8,725 nucleotides of DNA from the NCBI GenBank assembly GCA_045533175.1, contig JAZSHJ010000091.1, positions 1 through 8,725 of the forward strand. The letters are read 5' to 3'. Below are positions 4,885-8,725 of this stretch, one piece after another (position 1 is the first letter of the stretch; each line of letters opens with the position of its first letter). The notes below the pieces were generated by a model. It was not told the DNA's origin. It did not search any database and saw only the letters and a list, made by a program, of their open reading frames with translations. The position numbers were made by a program, and so were the translations under genes. The DNA is from SIG588 sp045533175. Lineage in GTDB: Bacteria > Bacillota > Clostridia > Oscillospirales > Acutalibacteraceae.

Positions 4885-6120
4885 ATGGCAATTGCATCTA
4901 CATCCGAAAAAAAGCAAAAGAGCGCCGCAAAGCGTGCTGCGGAAGAAGCCACCGACAAGGTGATTAAGTATAATCAAACCAGTCCGTATGCCGAAAATTT
5001 GGACCGATTAACCGCAAGTGTGATGAATACACCGACTCTTTCCGATGGTAAGTCGCGTCCGATGTATGAGAATCGCTATGCCCAAAAACTGGATAAGGCA
5101 ATAAACGCTGCAGTAAATCCGTCAGAGTTTTCTTACGACATGCAAAACGATCCTGTTTATCAGTCGCTTGCCAAAACGTATATGCGCGAAGGAAGCCGTG
5201 CTACGCAGGATGCACTTGGAAAGGCTGCGGCTGTGAACGGAGGGGCGCTTTCCACCGCCGGTGTGCAGGCAGGTGCGCAAGCGGGGCAATACTATTCCGC
5301 GCAACTGGCAGACAAGATTCCCGCGCTGTACGAACAGGCGTATGCACGCCACATGGATCGGTACAAACAAGATCTCAATGCCGTTGATCTTTTGAGTGAC
5401 CAGGAAAAGACCGAATATGGCAGACACCGTGACGAGGTGGGTGATTGGGAGCGTGCTGAAGCCACCGACTACGACCGAAAATTTGATGCGGTGAATCTGT
5501 ATCGTACGTTGGATAACGACAAGTATTCACGACTGTTGAATGAAAAACAGTTGCTGGATGCCGAGGAGGCGACCGAATATACTCGTAACCGCGCTGAAGA
5601 GGAAACCGAATATACTCGTAGACTGAATGAAGAGGCGACTGCATACAGCCGCCAAACTAACAAGGTGAATCAAGCATTGTCGATGTGGCAGCAGCTTGGG
5701 TATGCCAATCGAGAGGTGGCGGAGGTGCTCGGTATCCCGGAAGGTACGCTCACAAGCAACCAAAGGAATTACAACTCTCAAAAGACGAGTGGCAATACGA
5801 CCGCTGTAGGAGATGGCGGGAACAAATATGAAATCCCAAGTGTTTATGCCGGTGTTTTCGAGAGGGCGAAAAAAGCCAACGACGGTAGTGAGAGTGGGAA
5901 AGAAGCGGCTCTTGAAACGATGTATAACCTTGCGCAGGCCGATGAGACGCGTCATCAGCTCAGCGATGACTTGTTTGAGATCATGCTGCTTGAAGCCGGC
6001 ATTACGGCGGCTGAATACATTGCGTATATGAAGACAAAAGAAGGGCCCTCAACGATAAACGTTCCCAATGGCTGGCAGGGGCCGCCTGCTCCGGGGCAGA
6101 TCTACTCATACAATGAATAA
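4885..6120 (+). CDS. Putative internal virion / ejection-type protein with 11-residue YTR repeats (411 aa)
   Basis: ATG follows GAAAGGGTGAC at an acceptable distance. The N-terminus is Lys/Ala-rich (STSEKKQKSAAKRAAEEATDK). Residues 85-160 (DPVYQSLAKTYMREGSRATQDALG, GGALSTAGVQAGAQAGQYYSAQ, IPALYEQAYARH) match a pattern I recall from uncharacterised gut-phage virion proteins: a helical, Ala/Gly-rich core that could insert in membranes. Residues 176-260 are a long charged helix with recurring Y-x-R units, ending in three 11-residue repeats at 229-261. Residues 268-290 (MWQQLGYANREVAEVLGIPEGT) look HTH-like but sit inside a structural protein. The C-terminus is Pro/Gly-rich (PNGWQGPPAPGQIYSYNE). 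It lies between a structural gene and a giant polyvalent-type gene, consistent with a protein carried in the capsid and delivered with DNA. The role is inferred. Confidence 0.5.
   Translation: MAIASTSEKKQKSAAKRAAEEATDKVIKYNQTSPYAENLDRLTASVMNTPTLSDGKSRPMYENRYAQKLDKAINAAVNPSEFSYDMQNDPVYQSLAKTYMREGSRATQDALGKAAAVNGGALSTAGVQAGAQAGQYYSAQLADKIPALYEQAYARHMDRYKQDLNAVDLLSDQEKTEYGRHRDEVGDWERAEATDYDRKFDAVNLYRTLDNDKYSRLLNEKQLLDAEEATEYTRNRAEEETEYTRRLNEEATAYSRQTNKVNQALSMWQQLGYANREVAEVLGIPEGTLTSNQRNYNSQKTSGNTTAVGDGGNKYEIPSVYAGVFERAKKANDGSESGKEAALETMYNLAQADETRHQLSDDLFEIMLLEAGITAAEYIAYMKTKEGPSTINVPNGWQGPPAPGQIYSYNE
5569..5667 (+). repeat. Three tandem 11-residue (33-bp) YTR repeats
   Basis: The encoded units are ATEYTRNRAEE, ETEYTRRLNEE and ATAYSRQTNKV. 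At the DNA level an identical 16-base segment (ACCGAATATACTCGTA) recurs at 5572-5587 and 5605-5620, 33 bases apart, showing recent or conserved tandem duplication. Hendecads can form extended, slightly right-handed coiled coils. Confidence 0.75.
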
Positions 6121-6132
6121 GGAGTGGTTATT

Positions 6133-8725
6133 ATGGCGTTGAATCGATTTGCTGCCAAGCGTACCGAAGAAATCGGGCGGCAGAACAACTCCGTTGCCGA
6201 GCAGAGTGGGGAAACTAAGATATCGTTGAGCCGCTTTGCGCCCAAACGCACCGAAACGGTCGGTGGATCGGTGAGTGCCGGACAGGAAAAGGGGTTGCAA
6301 AGGTTTTCTGTTCCGAAAAAGAATATGGTTGCTTACACGGGACAAGCAGATGCCGGTGCGCAGGAGAAACCGTTCTTGCCATCTGTGGCAAGAACAACCG
6401 GGCTCGAAAACAGAACCAATCTAAGCCCACGCACTTTTCAGTTGCCAACCTTCATGCAACCAACCGCGGATGAAAATGTCGATCTGATAGGGGATAATGA
6501 ACGGTGGAACCGTGACATTCGAGAGGAAGAGCGTGCTCCGTCAGAATCGGAACTGTTGAATATGGATTTCCGCGAGATGCTAAAAAAGGAGAACACCCCC
6601 AAAAGAAACTCTGATGAGGCAGAGAAAGCAGTACGAGAGGCACTCGGTCTGGACGGCCAAAAGGCGGATCTGCGCCTAAGTGATACGGCTTCGTTCGGCG
6701 GTGTTGACAGTATTCAAATTCCCAAAAGTCCCAGACAAAGAGTGACGGACATACTGAGCTATACCATGGATAAATCGGGTGTGAATGACATAGTGAAAAC
6801 CACGGTGGATTTGGGGGATGCTCTCTTGGCTACCGCGCCGGGTGCAACGGTAGCCGACGCCGGTGTAAACGTGTTTAAAGGTATGGTAAACGGGATCGAA
6901 GGTTTCATGGATATTGTGCCGATCGTTGCAGCACAGGTTGCGGAGTGGACGGGAAACAAGGAAAATGCAGAAAGGCTTCGGCAAGTAGCCGCACACAGCA
7001 TAGCAGGCGAAATGACCGATCCGCTTCTTGAGCACATCGACACAAAATCGTGGATGGGCAAAGATAGCTTTGCAGATATAGCGGCGCAAGGTGTAGGACA
7101 GCTGATTACAGACTACGGTATTGGTGCGGCGTTCAAGATGCTCGGAATGGGTGCGAAAGGTGTGTCAGCAGCGCTGGGGGCATGGCGCCTTATGCGAGGT
7201 GTCGGTTCGGGGTACACCGAAGCGTATCAATACGGAGAAACGATCGAAGCGCAGTTCGACGATTGCATTAAAGAATATGACGATGCAATCAAGGAACTGA
7301 GAAACGAGGATAGTGTCGGATACGCCGAGGCTATCCGAGAGTTGGAAAACGAAAAAGCGTTGTTGGTTGCCGAGAAAGAAAAGGCAACGACTACCAACGG
7401 TGAAGCGTGGGCATACGGTGCGCTGGCGGGCGGTATTGAAGCGGCGCTTGAATCCCTTTCCGGTGGTCTCGGAAAGGGATTGGATGCTTTGGGCTGGAGC
7501 CGTGGTTTAGGTGGGATCGATGATATGGCGGCTTCAAAATTGGCTGCCATATTTAAAAATCAAACGGCAAGGAATGTAGTCGAGGGTACTGTAAAGTCGC
7601 TCGGTGAGGCGTTGGAAGAAGTCGGAACAGGCGCCGGACAGGCGGTTGCCCAAAAATGGACATACCGATCGCACGAAAATCTGTCCGATATCATGGCAGA
7701 GCAGGATCTCTTGAAACAAGGCGGGGTTGGGTTGCTTGTTAGTGCCCTTGCGCAAAGCGGGGGAATACACGCCGCTAACAAAAGCGGCTCTGATTATGTG
7801 ACAGGGTTAACACCGAACGCCAAGGCGGTTGTGGACGCTGTGTATGAAGCAAGGATTGCCAAGGCAATCGGTGACGGCCAAAAGATCAGCGAAGCCGCGA
7901 AAAATCGGTTGTACAACAAAACCGTTGAGGATTTGGGAAACGGGAAGGTTGAAGCTGCTGAACTTGAAACGGCATACCGCACAGTTTTTCTCCAAGATAA
8001 AATCAAAGCCGCGCTGACTGCCAATGGTATCAAGTCCAAAACTGTTGCCGCATTGGCAAAACCGATGTCCAAAGCGGTGGTGCAGGATTATCGCATGACC
8101 GATGCCGAGGCGGATTTACTTTCGCAAAACCCTGCGGCGCAGGAGTTGATGCGGGCGATGGTCGACACGTTCGCAGCCGCCAAAGCCGAAGCGCAAGCGC
8201 AGGCCGCCGAAAGCAGCGCGGCCGATTCCTCTGCGCAAAATAAAAACACCGCCGATATCGGCGGTGAGAGGTATAGTATCGGAAGGGATGTTGACGGCAA
8301 TACGTTTGTCGATGTCACGGAAGATATTCTTGATCCCAACAGCGGCGAAAGCGTGGCGCGCACGATCCAACGTGTTCTTTCCGAACGGTTTGGCAATGTG
8401 ATCGTTGCGAATGGTCAGCGCATTCAAGTGAATAAAACGACCAACGATGAGTTCCGCAATTCCAGTGCGGCCCGTAAGATTGCGGAAGTTTCTTCGCAAA
8501 TGTACAACGACAAGTTGCGGACGCTTGCCAATGCAGACGAGATCGTGGCGGCGGCGCGCAACTGGATCGGCGAAGAGCTGAAACATACCCGCACAGATGA
8601 TATTGTGGAATTTGCGAGAGGTCAGGTGACCTATCGTGTGGGACAGAACGGGTACGTAGCCGATGTGATCGTTGGCACGCGAAAAAACGGCGCGGCTGTG
8701 TTATATGACATAAAAAACATTTACA
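6133..8725 (+). CDS. Giant polyvalent-type phage protein, 3' end outside window (at least 864 aa)
   Basis: ATG at 6133 follows ATAAGGAGTGG, whose TAA ends the previous gene. The frame stays open to the last base, so the protein continues past the window. Residues 1-64 carry three basic Arg-Phe motifs (NRFAAKRTE, SRFAPKRTE, QRFSVPKKN). Residues 65-200 are polar and probably disordered. Residues 217-272 and 317-358 are Gly/Ala-rich hydrophobic helices, and 369-420 is a charged helix. Residues 426-505 (YGALAGGIEAALESLSGGLG, LGEALEEVGTGAGQAVAQ) match Ala/Gly/Glu patterns seen in long gut-phage virion proteins. A Gln/Ala/Ser linker (682-710) leads to ERYSIGRDVDGNTFVDV and a domain ending YDIKNIY, which resembles LPD3/PBECR-type domains of phage polyvalent proteins. 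Such proteins are packaged and injected with the genome to aid establishment. Gene reality is very confident; the domain name is tentative. Confidence 0.65.
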   Translation, partial: MALNRFAAKRTEEIGRQNNSVAEQSGETKISLSRFAPKRTETVGGSVSAGQEKGLQRFSVPKKNMVAYTGQADAGAQEKPFLPSVARTTGLENRTNLSPRTFQLPTFMQPTADENVDLIGDNERWNRDIREEERAPSESELLNMDFREMLKKENTPKRNSDEAEKAVREALGLDGQKADLRLSDTASFGGVDSIQIPKSPRQRVTDILSYTMDKSGVNDIVKTTVDLGDALLATAPGATVADAGVNVFKGMVNGIEGFMDIVPIVAAQVAEWTGNKENAERLRQVAAHSIAGEMTDPLLEHIDTKSWMGKDSFADIAAQGVGQLITDYGIGAAFKMLGMGAKGVSAALGAWRLMRGVGSGYTEAYQYGETIEAQFDDCIKEYDDAIKELRNEDSVGYAEAIRELENEKALLVAEKEKATTTNGEAWAYGALAGGIEAALESLSGGLGKGLDALGWSRGLGGIDDMAASKLAAIFKNQTARNVVEGTVKSLGEALEEVGTGAGQAVAQKWTYRSHENLSDIMAEQDLLKQGGVGLLVSALAQSGGIHAANKSGSDYVTGLTPNAKAVVDAVYEARIAKAIGDGQKISEAAKNRLYNKTVEDLGNGKVEAAELETAYRTVFLQDKIKAALTANGIKSKTVAALAKPMSKAVVQDYRMTDAEADLLSQNPAAQELMRAMVDTFAAAKAEAQAQAAESSAADSSAQNKNTADIGGERYSIGRDVDGNTFVDVTEDILDPNSGESVARTIQRVLSERFGNVIVANGQRIQVNKTTNDEFRNSSAARKIAEVSSQMYNDKLRTLANADEIVAAARNWIGEELKHTRTDDIVEFARGQVTYRVGQNGYVADVIVGTRKNGAAVLYDIKNIY
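6139..6324 (+). repeat. Three N-terminal basic Arg-Phe peptide repeats
   Basis: Residues 3-15 (LNRFAAKRTEEIG), 32-44 (LSRFAPKRTETVG) and 55-64 (LQRFSVPKKN) share a Leu-x-Arg-Phe-x-x-x-Lys/Arg core separated by polar spacers. DNA of the first two copies is only partly alike, so the repeat appears conserved at the protein level. A short linear packaging or binding motif is one possible reading. Confidence 0.65.
6372..6395 (+). repeat. Perfect 10-bp inverted repeat inside the giant gene
   Basis: GTTCTTGCCA (6372-6381) and TGGCAAGAAC (6386-6395) pair perfectly around the 4-base loop TCTG. It lies in the sequence encoding the disordered N-terminal region. It could be an mRNA hairpin or a chance palindrome. 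Confidence 0.7.
7451..7481 (+). repeat. Perfect 12-bp inverted repeat inside the giant gene
   Basis: AATCCCTTTCCG (7451-7462) and CGGAAAGGGATT (7470-7481) pair without mismatch around a 7-base loop. It is the longest perfect stem I found in the window and lies within the Gly/Ala-rich region (residues 440-450). Confidence 0.75.
8237..8266 (-). terminator. Intrinsic-terminator-like hairpin on the minus strand, antisense within the giant gene
   Basis: Bases 8247-8266 are a perfect 20-base palindrome (arm CACCGCCG, centre ATAT, arm CGGCGGTG). Reading the minus strand, the GC-rich stem is directly followed by TTTTTATTTT (complement of 8246-8237), the usual shape of a Rho-independent terminator. 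It lies in the plus-strand coding frame at the start of the C-terminal domain, so it would act only on antisense transcripts, or it may be chance or a relic. Confidence 0.35.

Noticed and set aside
5689..5754. Helix-turn-helix transcription factor in the 411-residue protein
   Set aside because: The LGYANREVAEVLGIPEGT stretch resembles an HTH, but it is a short segment within a long repetitive helical protein in a structural gene block, so a regulator call is not supported.

Overview
The window is a compact, entirely plus-strand block of phage or prophage late genes. There are eleven protein genes with almost no spacing: stop and start codons overlap (ATGA, GTGA), or a stop codon runs straight into a Shine-Dalgarno sequence (TAAGGAGG). 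Strong AGGAGG ribosome sites, collagen-like tail fibres, a phi-LC3-like holin and an endolysin ending in a type I dockerin suggest a phage of an anaerobic Firmicute, most likely a gut Clostridia/Oscillospirales host where dockerins are common. The host assignment is inference. No integrase, capsid, portal, terminase, tRNA, IS element, CRISPR array or att site is visible. No gene-free stretch exceeds about 55 bases.

Bases 1-1596 are the fibre region: a collagen-like tail fibre whose 5' end lies outside the window, a 53-residue acidic helical protein, and a second short collagen-like fibre or tip protein. Bases 1593-3017 are a lysis cassette: an 80-residue protein with an N-terminal membrane segment and a coiled coil, a DUF2829/Tad2-type protein (a family that includes sponges for Thoeris immune signals), a 60-residue holin, and an M15 peptidase endolysin fused to a C-terminal dockerin. 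The endolysin has an exceptionally long Shine-Dalgarno match. After a small gap with a perfect GC-rich hairpin comes a second structural block (3073-8725): a 52-residue helical protein, a 546-residue beta-rich protein resembling P22 gp10-type tail/neck proteins, a 411-residue helical protein with 11-residue Tyr-rich repeats that may be an internal virion protein, and a very large open-ended protein (at least 864 residues) of the injected, multidomain 'polyvalent protein' kind.

Together the genes suggest virion adsorption (fibres), host exit (holin, endolysin), delivery of proteins with the genome (411-residue and 864+-residue proteins) and neutralisation of host immunity (Tad2-like). The most notable points are the dockerin on the endolysin, the Tad2-like gene inside the lysis cassette, and the giant open-ended gene. 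The giant gene has an N-terminal repeated Arg-Phe motif, a putative C-terminal polyvalent-type domain and three perfect inverted repeats, one of which looks like an intrinsic terminator on the minus strand.
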